Under the pieces are notes generated by a model. That model had not been told where the DNA came from. It searched no databases and saw nothing but the letters and a program-made list of their open reading frames with translations. From Thalassiosira profunda (lineage: Eukaryota > Bacillariophyta > Thalassiosirophyceae > Thalassiosirales > Thalassiosiraceae): 52,379 bases of DNA. Of this stretch, positions 1 through 10,235 are shown one piece after another. Where the stretch lies: assembly GCA_036939355.1 (NCBI GenBank), contig JALLAP010000009.1:1-52379 (forward strand), written 5' to 3'. Numbering within the stretch: the stretch's first letter is position 1; each line of letters begins with the position of its first letter. Position numbers and translations under genes: made by a program.

Positions 1-263
1 AGCACCGATATTGAGGGAGCGGCGGGGGTCGGAAGGCGGGGGATGCGATTTGGGGACGCGGGGAGGACTGCAATTGAATGGGGGAGGGTGAAGGTGAATC
101 GCCGCGGAGAGATCGGTTCGGTGGCTGGTCCACGGTGGCCAACGAGTGCGGCTAGAGGCTGCGTAACTTTTCTAACTTTTTAGGCGAGGGGCTGGTGCTT
201 TTTTGGTGCGGATCGGAATCCGCAGAAAAAAGAGGCAGTGATTTTGTTAGTACAAGTTAGGTT

Positions 264-329
264 CAAGAGATTGTACCAAAGGTACAATCTCTTGATCAAG
301 AGATTGCACATTTCAGTACAATCTCTTGA
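264..329. repeat. Two adjacent hairpins built from one 10-14 bp unit
   Basis: CAAGAGATTGTACC (264-277), a 3-base AAA loop and its perfect reverse complement (281-294) form a 14-bp stem. Immediately after, TCAAGAGATTG (296-306) pairs with CAATCTCTTGA (319-329) across a 12-base loop. The same core, CAAGAGATTG, therefore occurs four times in alternating orientation within 66 bases. No gene covers it. It may be a remnant of a small inverted-repeat element or a structured transcript end; nothing in the sequence decides between them. Confidence 0.75.
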
Positions 330-861
330 ATTTTGGAGTCCGCCTATAGGTCCGGTTTGGGGGTCCAGCGCGCTAGAAAAATATAGGACGTGGATCTTCA
401 TGGGCAAACGTGCCTTTCGCGAAAGCGCTGGCTGGACGCCATTGCAATGCGCGAGGACGCGCGATTGCTTCGACGCCTGCCAGGAGAGGATGGCGGGTCA
501 CCGGGGCTGATGAGGCATCGCCTATCATCTTATCTCCGCTTCATTCTGCTTCTTGCGAGCGGGGCACTGACGACTGCGCGATACCATAGATAGATCGGCG
601 CCTAACACCTCCCGTCGGCTGTCGTTAGCAATTGCCGGCTTGTGTCTAGACCAGCCGCTTCGCCATTGTCTCTCTTCTCGGTCGTTGTGGTTATGAGAAT
701 CTCTGCTCTGGGTGTCCCTTTGCCAAAGCGTGTCTCGCTCGACGGCCGCGCCCCCCGCGCGCCCCCCCCGCCACGTGGGCTATAAAAAAAGTGGCGGGAA
801 GACGGCGGACAGACCTCACACTGAAAAAATCAAGTGATTCAAAGTTACCAAAACCCCTGAT

Positions 862-1002
862 TTTACAGCAATTGTGCAGCCAACCCAACATCGACCCACC
901 CATAGCCTCCTAGCGCGACACCCCCTCTAATAATTAGAGGGGGTGTCGCGCTAGGAGGCAACATGTGAATTCATTTAGCGTTGTCTGCAGAATTGCTGTA
1001 AA
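862..1002. repeat. Large nested palindrome with 26-bp perfect core arms
   Basis: Positions 905-930 are perfectly complementary to 934-959, leaving a loop of three bases (one if the flanking T and A pair). Outer arms with the same centre (position 932) also pair: 862-873 with 991-1002 (12 bp), 875-879 with 985-989 and 881-884 with 980-983, separated by unpaired stretches. The whole is a 141-bp imperfect hairpin with a very stable GC-rich core. This resembles a foldback or MITE-like element. A terminator or an assembly fold-over are alternatives. No terminal target-site duplication was identified. Confidence 0.7.
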
Positions 1003-1240
1003 GTTGCCCTCTACGTAGAGACGTACTTACGGGGAGAGTTAGCTACCTTAGCGCCGATGTGCACTGCTCTGCGCACACAGCTGAGAATCTAAGGCTGGCC
1101 CTATTTGGGACCGCCGTTCCTAATTGCTTCTAGATCTGGTTCTCTGATCTTTTTTAGGGCTGGCCTTAACTTGCGAACCCTCCCCCCCCCCGCCCCAGAG
1201 CAGGGCATCACACCGCACAACGCCCATCACACTGCCCAAG

Positions 1241-2459
1241 ATGTCCCCCCTCCTCTCGACCAAGCTCACCGCCGCCCTCGGCGTGGAACATCCCGTCCTC
1301 CTCGCGCCCATGTGCGGCTTCGCCATGGCCTCTTTAGCGGGAGAGGTCGCCCGGGCCGGCGGCGTCGGCCTCATTGGCATCGGCACCTCCAAAATCTTCG
1401 GCCCCGACCGAGTCCGCCAAGAATACTCCGCTGCAACCGCCATCGCCGGCGAGGGCAGCAAGGGCGCGCTCGGCTTCGGCTTCCTCCAAACGTTCCTGGA
1501 TGGGGGCGAGGCCGATCCGTCGTTCGTGGCCGCCGTGGCGCTCCGGCCGCGGTGCATCTGGCTGAGCTTCGGCAGTCCGGCGTCGACCGAGAAGTTGGCC
1601 GGATACATTCGCGAGCATGCGCCCGAAACGAAGGTCATCGTGCAGGTCTTCACGGTTAAGGAGGCAGTGCACGCGGCCGGAGTGGCCGATGTTGTCGTGG
1701 TGCAGGTGAGGGTGGAGATATTCATATGCACATCTGTGCATGTGTGCATATTTTTTATTTGTGCATGATATGTTCTCTCATTCTGCGATATCTGATTCAG
1801 GGCTGCGACGCGGGAGGGCACGGGCGGCAGCACCTCGGCGTATCACTCATCACCCTCCTTCCGCAAGTGCTCGCCAGCGTTCGGGCGGAGCATCCCGACG
1901 TTGTCCTCGTGGGAGCCGGAGGAATCATCGACGGGAGAGGGTTGGCCTCGGTGCTGTGTCTCGGTGGCGACGGAGTTGCAATGGGATCGCGGTTCGTCGT
2001 GGCGGAAGAGAGCGCCGCGGCCGATGGATTCAAGGCCAAAATTTTGGAGTGCGAGGACGGCACTACCGTGGAAAAGGGAGGCACGGCCGTGAGCATGGCG
2101 TGGGACCGGTGAGGACTAGGGTTGCAGTTGTGCTTTGCATTGCATGGTACACTCATGCTCGCGGGATGTGCAGCGTTCATCCCATGGGAGGATCCTTCCA
2201 CCTCAATGACTATCCTGGTAGGGCGCTCTCGGATTCCGAGACCTTTCGAAGGTACCATTCCGGCATCGACGAATCGGAGCTTGCCGAGGCCACGGCGCGG
2301 TATCAAAAGGCGAAGCCCGGTGAAAAGGCAGTATGGTGCTCGGCGTCGTCAGGCCTCATCAATGAATCTGGCAAGGCGTACGATTTGGTTCGCAGCATGA
2401 CGCGGGAAGCGATTGCAACTCTTCGCAACCCGTCTCATTACTCTGTGCTCCCGGAATAG
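1241..2459 (+). CDS. Nitronate monooxygenase (2-nitropropane dioxygenase family)
   Basis: Predicted 352-aa FMN-dependent TIM-barrel enzyme that oxidises alkyl nitronates. Three exons: 1241-1705, 1801-2108 and 2174-2459, with introns of 95 and 65 bp; the phases join exactly. Family features visible are the N-terminal PVLLAPMCGFAMASL strand, a Q/GCDAGGHG segment formed across the first splice junction (the family's active-site histidine region), the phosphate-binding VGAGGIIDGRGL and LGGDGVAMGSRFV segments, and a C-terminal YPGRAL motif in exon 3. Length is normal for the family. The ATG follows AAG and precedes the first barrel strand. No targeting peptide is obvious, so a cytosolic location is inferred. 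The next gene converges on it, its stop lying 115 bp away. Confidence 0.9.
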
Positions 2460-2573
2460 GCATACTCTGAAGAACGACGACGAGAAAAGGAATCGAAAAG
2501 AACGACAATCTTCGCTAGTGAACACTAAAAACTCATTCGACGTGACCGGCTCGACGAGGCCATCCTACCCCCA

Positions 2574-5394
2574 TCACCTCGCCAAGTTGTCCCGGCTCAT
2601 GTCCAACAACGTGACCATAATCTCTTTGACCTGCAGCAAATCGGCCATGACCTCGGCCTGCACGCCCTCGACCTCCGCCTTCACCTGCACGAATTCCTTC
2701 CGATCGCTCTTCATCTCCCCCTTCATCTCCAACCGCAGCTTCTTGATTTCGTTCTTCAGCTCGTTGATCTGCGCCGTGACCTGCTCGGCCATGTCGGCGC
2801 GCGAGATGGCCACCTTCTTCTGCTTCAGGAGCCACTCTCTGACTTGCGGTGGCCAGAGCCAGCCAGCGGTGCACAGCCCCACGATGAGCCAGACGGGAAT
2901 CACAAACACCACGGCCGCGAATCGCACAAGGACGTAGCACCAAAACTCGAACGACGATGGGTTGACGTCGTACGTCTCGTAGAGGTTGGGATCGAAGAGG
3001 TTCATGATCGACTTCCACCCCTCGCGGAACCGGCTGAGCGATTGCTTCTCCCCCTCCTCGAGGGGAATGGCCTCCCCGCCCGGCACTTCCTGCACCCGCG
3101 TCGGCGCGCCGGTGGCGCCGTCGCCCCCGCCGAACATCTTCTTGATCCGCTTGCCCACGTTCTTGATGGCGTCCATCTCGGCCACGAAGTCGAGGCGGTT
3201 CGACCAGAAGACCATCGCCGCGCGTTCGTTCTTGATGACGCCGTACGAGTCCGTGACGATGGCGATCAGCACGTTGCTCAGCAGAATCACGACGAGGAAG
3301 GCGAACGCCACGTACAAAAACTGCGCCACGGGCAATGTGGAGTACCGCATCTCGTTCCCAATCTCGCCCATCATCATCGTGTACACCTTCAAAAACGAAT
3401 CCTGGAAGCTGCAGTGCGGGAAGGGGCTGGCGTCGGGATTCTCCTCTCCGCACGTGCACACGTCCGTCTCCGCATAGACGATGAAGAACATCTGCGCGAA
3501 CATGAGCAGGATGACGCACAACGCCAACAAGAACGCCGCGAGGCGCTGCACCACGTAAAAGACGCCCGAGACGAAGACCGAAAACTCGACCTGGGTGCTC
3601 TTCAAGAAGCTAATCACGGACATCCACAAAATGCCCTTGGTGATGGCCGTGCCCGAGCGGAAGGCCTCGTTGCTGATCACGGGCTCGTTGGACATCATGA
3701 TCCCGCCAAAGTAGAAGATGAAGAAGATGAGCGTGACGTCGAGCCAGTTGCCCATGTCCCAAAGCCACGAGCCAAAGTTGCCCAGCACGATGAGGGCGAT
3801 GACCTGGACGACCTCCCTTAGCAAAAACCACGCCCCGCACAGCAGCACCATGGTCACTTTTCCCCGCGACGCCGGGGGCTGGTCCTCGATCGCCTCGCTG
3901 TCCGTCGAAAAGAGGTGGTCGATCGTCTGTCCCGTCGTCTGCTCGAAGAGGACAATCACGAGCACCAAAAAGAAGGCGTCCAAAATGAGAATCATCGTCG
4001 GAAAGCGCATGACGATCTTGTGGTTCAATATATCCTGGATGTGATCGCTGATGACGGCAATGTCCCGCAGCCACTCCGGCAACGTCTGGACGGCCGTCAA
4101 AAAGTCGGCCGAGGCCTTGGGCTTGGCGCCCAAATACAGCTTGAGGCAATCGGCGGCGTTCTTGCGCTCCATCGTCTTTTCGGGGGGGAATTTCGAGGCC
4201 ATGGCCAGCAGGTGGATGGGAAGGTGGTTGTCGTCATCATAAGCGTTGATGATTTCGGGCGCGTTCTTCTCCAGCAAAAATCCCACGACGTTCGGGGACG
4301 ACTTGCGGTGGGCGTTGACCATGGCGAGGTGGAGGGGATTCCGCCCCTTGTTCTCGCGCTTGGTGATGGATTCGGGGTAGTTCTCGAGCAGGACCTCGAG
4401 GACCTCCCGGGTGGTGCCGTAGGCGCTGGCGTAGTGCATGGGCAGCTGCGGGGGGGGAGGGGGGGGAGGGGGAGAACACACACGAGATGTGAGCACAACT
4501 CTCACTCGCGACACGTAAAACGCTCATATCACATGCACTCAGTGTCGACCAAAGCAGCCCCACACGAGCATACTGCAAACCCAACAACAACGCTCCAACT
4601 ATCGCACTCACCATGCCCCCCTCGTCCTGCAGCTCGGCCGCGCCCGAATCGGCCAGCAGCCTCACAATCTCCGGCATCGAGTTGCCCACCTCGTCCTCGG
4701 CCAGCTCCTCCCCCTCCACTCCTCCTCCCCTATTCTCCCCCTCCTTCGCGCCCCCCTTCCCCGCCCCCGCCGCATTATCCTCGTGGGCGTCCCTCCGAAA
4801 GAACGCAAAGTGGAGCGGGGTCCGAAAGCGCTTGTCCTGTCGGACCTTCCCCTCGGGGTACGCCCTCACCAGCAATCCCAGCACCCGCCCGCTCGCCCCG
4901 TTCGCGCACGCGTGATGCAAGGGCAGCCAGCCGTTCGAATCGGGCCACCCCGCCGTTTCGGGGGCGCAGTCGAGCAATCCCTGGACAATGTCGGCGGGAG
5001 GATCGGCCAATTTGCACACCAAATGCAAGGGCGTCGTCAAGAACTGCCCCTGGTGCATCGCCGCCTGCCGCCGATCGTTTTCGCTGGGGTGGGCCGCGAG
5101 CCACTCCCGGATTTCCTCCCACGTGTGCCCCAGCATTTCCCGCGTCCTTGCCGCTTCGGCGGGCCTTAATAATTCCTGCCGCTCCCCGCTCGGCGCCGGC
5201 AAGGCGAGCATGGCCGCCTCGACGAGGGCGTACAGCCGCGAGACGTCGTGGCCGACGTCGTCGGTGGCGATGGTCGAGGCGCCGGCGCGGGTGTTGAAGC
5301 TGCCCGGGCGGGGGCCGAGGCCGGGACGGAGGGGCTGGGGGGGCGGAGGGCCGCCATCCCCGCCGGAGGTGGAGATGTCGCGGGGGACGTCCAT
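2574..5394 (-). CDS. Ankyrin-repeat TRP-like cation channel
   Basis: Predicted 884-aa membrane channel from two exons (5394-4612 and 4445-2574) joined across a 166-bp intron whose 3' end is a long pyrimidine tract. The N-terminal half has ankyrin-type repeats (TPLHLVCKLADPP, WLPLHHACANGASG, LPMHYASAYGTT, NPLHLAMVNAH). About six hydrophobic segments follow (starting near MILILDAFFLVLVIVLF), a pore-like stretch KVYTMMMGEIGNE, and then an S6-like segment ending NVLIAIVTDSYGVI, which is typical of TRP and polycystin channels. After a further hydrophobic segment the C-terminus is a charged coiled coil (NELKNEIKKLRLEMKGEMK). Known TRP channels of this layout conduct cations at membranes; which stimulus opens this one cannot be read. 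It could also be called an ion_trans/ankyrin protein. Confidence 0.85.
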
Positions 5395-5676
5395 CGTGTT
5401 GATTTGATGTTTGAGATTTTTTGAGATCTTTGCCTGCTTGCGCTGCTTGCTTGTTGAAGGGCCCTTGTCTCACAAATGGGATTGTACCCAAAATAGTGGG
5501 CTTCTTGGCTCTAAAAACAGGGTATTCGAGGGCTAAGAAGCCGTAAGTAGGATACCTCAAAATGAATAATTAGGCTATGGTGCCGAATTTCAACAAACGC
5601 CTCAAATCAAACCTCAAACTTGACGACCCCGACGACCCCCCGCCCCGCCCGCCCCTCCTTCGTTATCCACCTCGCG

Positions 5677-7861
5677 ATGGCGCCGACGTCCGTGGCGGCA
5701 CCGGGCGATAGCGTCGCGGGCGCGGCGGCTCAGCCATCGGGCGCAGCGGCCGGCAAAGCGCCAGCTGCTGATGGTGCACCCAGCCAGCCAACCACAACAA
5801 CGGCCAGAACCGTCAAACCGCAGGGACCCCGCGGCGCCTACGTCTTCTTCCAGAACGAGGCGCGGGCTAAGATTCAAACGACGCACCCCGACCTATCCGC
5901 CGCCGACCGCGCCCAAATTATTAGCCATGTGTGGTCAACGCTGGATCTGCGGGAGGATGCGAGGGAGCAATACACCCAAGGCAAAAAGAAGGGGCACTAC
6001 GAGGCAATGGCGCTGGCCGATGCGGAGCGCTATGAGCGGGAGATGGCGGCATACGACGCGAGCCGCAAGCCGAGCCCAATGAAAACCGCGGGCAAGCGAA
6101 AGAGGGGCCGGCCCCGGAAAAGCGGGGAGGGGAGCGCCGGCACTCCCAAACAACCCGCAGCGAAGCGCCCCGCGTGGAAGCCCGCGGAGGACAAGAAGCC
6201 GCGCGGCTGGGCGCTCAACGACGACGACGACATTGTCATCAGCCCCAAGAAGAGAAGCGCGGCTTGCACCTCGCCGCCGGAGGAATCACCAGAGCCGCTC
6301 GTGCTGACAATCGGGGCCACTCCGGGCTCGACGATCATGGGACCGCCGGTGAGTGCACAAAACGTTTTTTGCAACATTGGTGTGACCGATCGCCGCTCAT
6401 AAAAAATTGCCAATCAGACCTGCCAGATCCGCCGCTCGACGTGCGTGTGCGGGGGGCAGCAATGCAAACAACTCAGCAAGGCCTTCCAGAGCATCGACGA
6501 TGTACGCGGGCAGTTTTTTACGATGCCGAAGCTGGATTTGTCGCGGTCGGCGGGGCTGAAGCTCCACAAACTCGACAGGTGCATTCACCACTTGCAGCTG
6601 CAGCAAAGCGACGAGGCGATGGACGAGGTGCGCGAGCGGGTAAGCACGCTGGACAGGCGGTATCGTAGCAAGGGCGGGGAGGATGTGGAGAGCGGCGCCG
6701 TCGGCACGAGAAGCCAGGGCCTGGCCGAGGGAGCGACGAAATTGGGCCGGCCACACAAGGGCGAGGACAGGGAGCCAGCGCGTGTCAGTCGGTGAGTGCC
6801 ATTCAGCGTTTATTGCAACACTTGATACGTCGATCGCCGCTCACACCACAATTGCCGCTAGATTCGTGGCGATGCACCACTTTCATCCATCACTTCTACA
6901 GGCAATGGTGATGGAGAAGGGACAATACCAGTTCGACGCGGTCGACGTCGAGCTCGTGCAGCGGCTGGGCCTTGAGGGAAATGGTTACGAGGCGGGCGAC
7001 AGTTGGCGGGGCAAGCCAAATATCAAGATGAAGGAAGAGGCCGACTTTTACGTGCCCGTGCCCTCTTACAGTCTGGAGGACGCACAGCGGGATTTCATCT
7101 CCTGCTCTTCTCATCGACGAGTGGACACCTTGGTAGAAACGCTCCGGAACAACGCTCAGGACGGAGCAACCAGCGGGGTCGACACGCGGCGCACGGTGGC
7201 TTCACGCGAGGATGGCATCCGTCCCATCAAGGCGCTGCCGCAGCTGGACGCAAACAACGCCCGGCACATGCAGAGCGCGGTGTCGGTGCTGGCCGAAGAA
7301 CGGGAACAATTGAAGAAAAAAATTCAGGAACTGGAGGGGAACCTCGCGGCCGAGCGAGAGGCAGCTGCGGCGAGGGAGCGGGAGTTGATCGAGGAGGAAC
7401 CCGCCACGGCGGAGTTGCTCCAGCCGTATTTCGAGTCGGGCAAGCCGTTTTTCGTCCAGGCTCTGTATGAAGACGGCTTTGCTGCGCCCGATGATGGAAC
7501 GCCACTCGAATTTGAGACTCGAACGCACAAGCGGAGTGTCACGTTTGAGACCGCTCGCTTCGTCCCGGGCCTCCACTATGCCAATCTCAGAAAGAAATGT
7601 AAAGACCAGTACAAGGTCTACAAACGACCGGGCATGTTCAAAGAGGACAGGAAGGAGAAGAAGCGAGCGCACACGCAACAATGGTCGAGAGAGAATTGCC
7701 CAAGAGGTATCGTGGAAGTATGTGTGCGAGCGAGGGACGCGCCTCCGCCGGCCTTTTGGAACGCCACCGGTGGAGACGTTTCTCTGGAGGAGCAGGAGGC
7801 AGCCAGGGAGGCGGCAGCATCGGGAGCGGTCAACGAGCCGTACATCAACGATGACGGATAG
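5677..7861 (+). CDS. HMG-box/AT-hook protein with Cys-rich and coiled-coil regions
   Basis: Predicted 681-aa nuclear DNA-binding protein. Exons are 5677-6348, 6418-6791 and 6862-7861; introns are 69 and 70 bp. Exon 1 encodes an HMG box (RGAYVFFQNEARAKIQTTHP through KKGHYEAMALADAERYEREM) and an AT-hook-like KRKRGRPRK. Exon 2 begins with a compact cysteine segment, TCQIRRSTCVCGGQQCKQL, that could bind a metal, followed by a conserved-looking helical region. Exon 3 contains a coiled coil (EEREQLKKKIQELEGNLAAE) and a C-terminal domain I do not recognise. The ATG at 5677 is used because no upstream in-frame ATG exists. The second splice site is chosen on phase and because the two introns resemble each other. 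A chromatin or transcription role is inferred from the HMG box and AT hook. Confidence 0.75.
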
Positions 7862-7912
7862 ACAAGCTCGAATATCAGGATGAAGCGTAGAATCTGGCAT
7901 GTGTAACACAAA

Positions 7913-8983
7913 TCACCAAACTTCCAATTTGGCCTCCTTCCCCGCCTTGGATCCGTACGCCTCCTCCTTGTGTTCCTCGTAGATCCGTCGCAGCTCGGCA
8001 ATGTACTTTTTGTGCCACACGTCCACCTCCTCCCTCGACGGGTCCTCGATCCGCGGCACCACAATCGTTCGCCCCACCACAATGTGCAGGCCAACACCTT
8101 TTCGCGGCATCAGCGGCAGAAACCACCGACCCCACACCGCAATCGTCGGTATTCCAATACGGTTGAGCGCCAGCCGCAGCTTCCACAGCCCCTGGATATT
8201 GCCGAACAATCGCCCCTCGCCAAAGACATAGACGGGACGGATGGCCACGCCGTGCTTCAGGCACAGTCGCACAAAGCCGTAGCGCCTCTTGATGAAGACC
8301 CGATCTTTGGTGGTGGACGTGAGCGTGGCCTCCTCGAATCCGCCTGGAGGCAGCGCACAATCCTCCCCCGCTTTGAGGTAGGCATTCATGGATCCCCGGG
8401 CGGCCGATCCGGGCTTCCCCACCAATCGACTGAACAGTCGAAAGAAAGGCGACGCGTAGAGCGCTGGGCTGCAAAATAAATATGCACACAACTGATGAGC
8501 ATTTCTGCCGACAGCGAATGACAAATGCCCGATCTGCGATGCAACTCACGCAAAACAAAAGCGCACCCCGTGCATTTGGGGCGAAGTAAAGAGCTGGGCC
8601 CACCCGATGCAGAACGCGCCGTGGGGGTGGACGGCAAAGAAGGTTTGCCGATGCTTCGCGGGGGGCACCTCCCCGCCCTCGAACACGAGCTTCACCGATT
8701 CGTAATACGACGGATGGTGTTTGTCGATGAAGGCTTGGAAGCAACGGGAAATGCTTCCGCGGTCCCATGGGAGGTAGGCTGCGACGGTGATGGCAACAAT
8801 CGAGGCCGCGACGACATGATGTCGATATGTGACGGCGTAGACAAAGAGAAGTGGAGAAAAGAGGGACAGCAGCCAGGTGACGATGACGAGAAGGACGCAG
8901 AGGCCACCGAGCACGCCTTCCCATGCGGACGCGCCGGGGTCGCGGCGGTCCACCGCCGTCACGTTCTTCCGCGAGGCCGTCAT
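7913..8983 (-). CDS. DGAT2: Diacylglycerol acyltransferase, type 2 family
   Basis: Predicted 329-aa ER membrane acyltransferase making triacylglycerol from diacylglycerol and acyl-CoA. Two exons, 8983-8550 and 8468-7913, are separated by an 81-bp intron with matching phase. Residues about 20-70 hold two closely spaced hydrophobic segments, the usual DGAT2 membrane hairpin. The catalytic HPHG is at residues 119-122 (FFAVHPHGAF). Exon 2 carries the family block RRYGFVRLCLKHGVAIRPVYVFGE and the late GLHIVVGRTIVVP segment. Length is close to animal and algal DGAT2. Substrate choice among DGAT2, MGAT and wax synthase cannot be fixed from motifs alone. Its 3' end faces that of the HMG-box gene, 51 bp away. 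Confidence 0.9.
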
Positions 8984-9178
8984 GAGTGTGTTTGTTTGGT
9001 TTGAGTGGGAGTTGAAGGTTGAAGGTTGAAGCTGTTTGCAAAGGTATCTTTATCAAATTAACGTAGGAATAGTATAAATGTTTAGGACGTAAAGAAGAAA
9101 GAAGGCCCAGCTCACGCCACGCATCAACCATCAACCCACGCACTCAAACCACTCCTTCCACGTCGGCCAGCCCCAGCG

Positions 9179-10216
9179 ATGGCAACCAGGCGCAGCGGAC
9201 GCCGCAAGCGCAGGCCCCATGCCCCCCTCCGCGACGGCGACAAATCGGCCTTCCAGCTGCAGCTCGAAACAGCCGTCGAATCTCCCGGCGGCACCGCCAA
9301 AGTCCTGCGGCTCGTGCAGACTGCCGACGACGCCGACATTCAGACATTGAACGCCGCGCAGTGGACTCCGCTGGTGGGGGCCATCTTTCGCCTGGGCAAG
9401 AACACCACGCGCCACGGCAATACGGCCGCGTCCGAGGGGGAATTGGAGGAGCTCGTACAAGCGTGTCATGCTCGAGGGATATCGCCCAATTCCGGGGCTT
9501 GGTTTGGGGAGCACCTCCACCGCCCGCTCGTCGTTACGGCGTACTACGGCTATCACGCCGCGGTGCGGCTGCTGATCGAGCTAGGAGCGCTGCCCGATAT
9601 GGGCGACGGGGAGGGACGGAACGCGTGGCATGCCGCCTTCGAGAATCCGGTGGCGCGCAAGGGATTGCGGGAGTGCGACAAACGGACGGCCCAGATGCTG
9701 CTGGAGTTGGGGGCAGTGACAAAAGATCTGGGGAGATGGAGAAAATCGAAGAGGGGAGCGGTGTGTTATATGAACGGCGATTCGTCTGGGGGAGGGTCGA
9801 TACTGCTCCGGGCCATCGAGAACAAGAGTGTGGAAGTGGTGAAAGTCCTCGTCGACGCGGGGGCTAGATTGACGGATCGGGATTATCTGACGCTGCGGAA
9901 TCGGAGCTGGGTGTCGTCGCGGCTGATCCCCGTGGTGCAGGAGCTTCATGGAGGGAGACCAGGGACAGTGGAACGCACCCTCTATTGGTGGCGAGGAATT
10001 GTTCGAAGTTGCGACGGTGCAACGTCGTGGAATCGAGAGAATGACTGGTCGTTTCCGCCAACGTGGCAGGTGGGCGTCGTTCTCTGTCAACATTGCGGCC
10101 TGCCCCCGGAAATCTTTCGAACGTACGTCGTTCCGTATCTGAGCAGAGATTGGTTTTACACCCGGTCGGATCGGGTGCCGCCTCCGCTGGGCCCCTCTTG
10201 CGGGGAGAGGGTGTGA
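9179..10216 (+). CDS. Ankyrin-repeat protein with C-terminal LPPEI motif
   Basis: Single-exon 345-aa protein. It opens with a basic stretch (ATRRSGRRKRRPH). Ankyrin-like helical repeats follow: RPLVVTAYYGYHAAVRLLIELGALPDMGD, NAWHAAFENPV with TAQMLLELGAV, and SILLRAIENKSVEVVKVLVDAGARL (each seen in pieces). The C-terminal 40 residues contain HCGLPPEIFRTYVVPYLSRDW, a short Leu-Pro helix motif resembling the start of an F-box. That similarity is my inference and weak. No signal peptide or membrane segment. The protein probably acts as a binding adaptor; a partner cannot be named. Confidence 0.75.
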   Translation: MATRRSGRRKRRPHAPLRDGDKSAFQLQLETAVESPGGTAKVLRLVQTADDADIQTLNAAQWTPLVGAIFRLGKNTTRHGNTAASEGELEELVQACHARGISPNSGAWFGEHLHRPLVVTAYYGYHAAVRLLIELGALPDMGDGEGRNAWHAAFENPVARKGLRECDKRTAQMLLELGAVTKDLGRWRKSKRGAVCYMNGDSSGGGSILLRAIENKSVEVVKVLVDAGARLTDRDYLTLRNRSWVSSRLIPVVQELHGGRPGTVERTLYWWRGIVRSCDGATSWNRENDWSFPPTWQVGVVLCQHCGLPPEIFRTYVVPYLSRDWFYTRSDRVPPPLGPSCGERV

Positions 10217-10235
10217 TTGAATCAAAAGTGTTCTT

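Larger units (their letters stand above)
1..1240. other. Gene-free stretch at window start
   Basis: No open frame here resembles a protein: the small ones have no motif and no splice context. The stretch holds two inverted-repeat structures (listed separately), a TATA-like TATAAAAAAA near 781 in a GC-rich setting, and a 12-bp palindrome CTCTACGTAGAG at 1009-1020. The last 200 bases end in a C-rich run just before the first gene and probably include its promoter and 5' UTR. I see no RNA gene. Confidence 0.5.

Noticed and set aside
238..510. Small open frames at the window start
   Set aside because: Overlap the hairpin repeats, no motif, no plausible splice context and low-complexity translation.
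1120..1833. Long antisense frames over the nitronate monooxygenase, and similar antisense frames over the TRP, PMS2 and PH-like genes
   Set aside because: Typical of GC-rich codon use on the opposite strand; composition is Arg/Pro/Ala-rich with no domain pattern.
5620..5676. N-terminal extension of the HMG-box protein from 5620
   Set aside because: Position 5620 is TTG, not ATG; the first in-frame ATG is at 5677.
6792..6901. Alternative acceptor at 6899-6901 for the second HMG-gene intron
   Set aside because: It gives the wrong phase with the GTGAGT donor; the TAG at 6859-6861 fits the phase and the similarity to the first intron.
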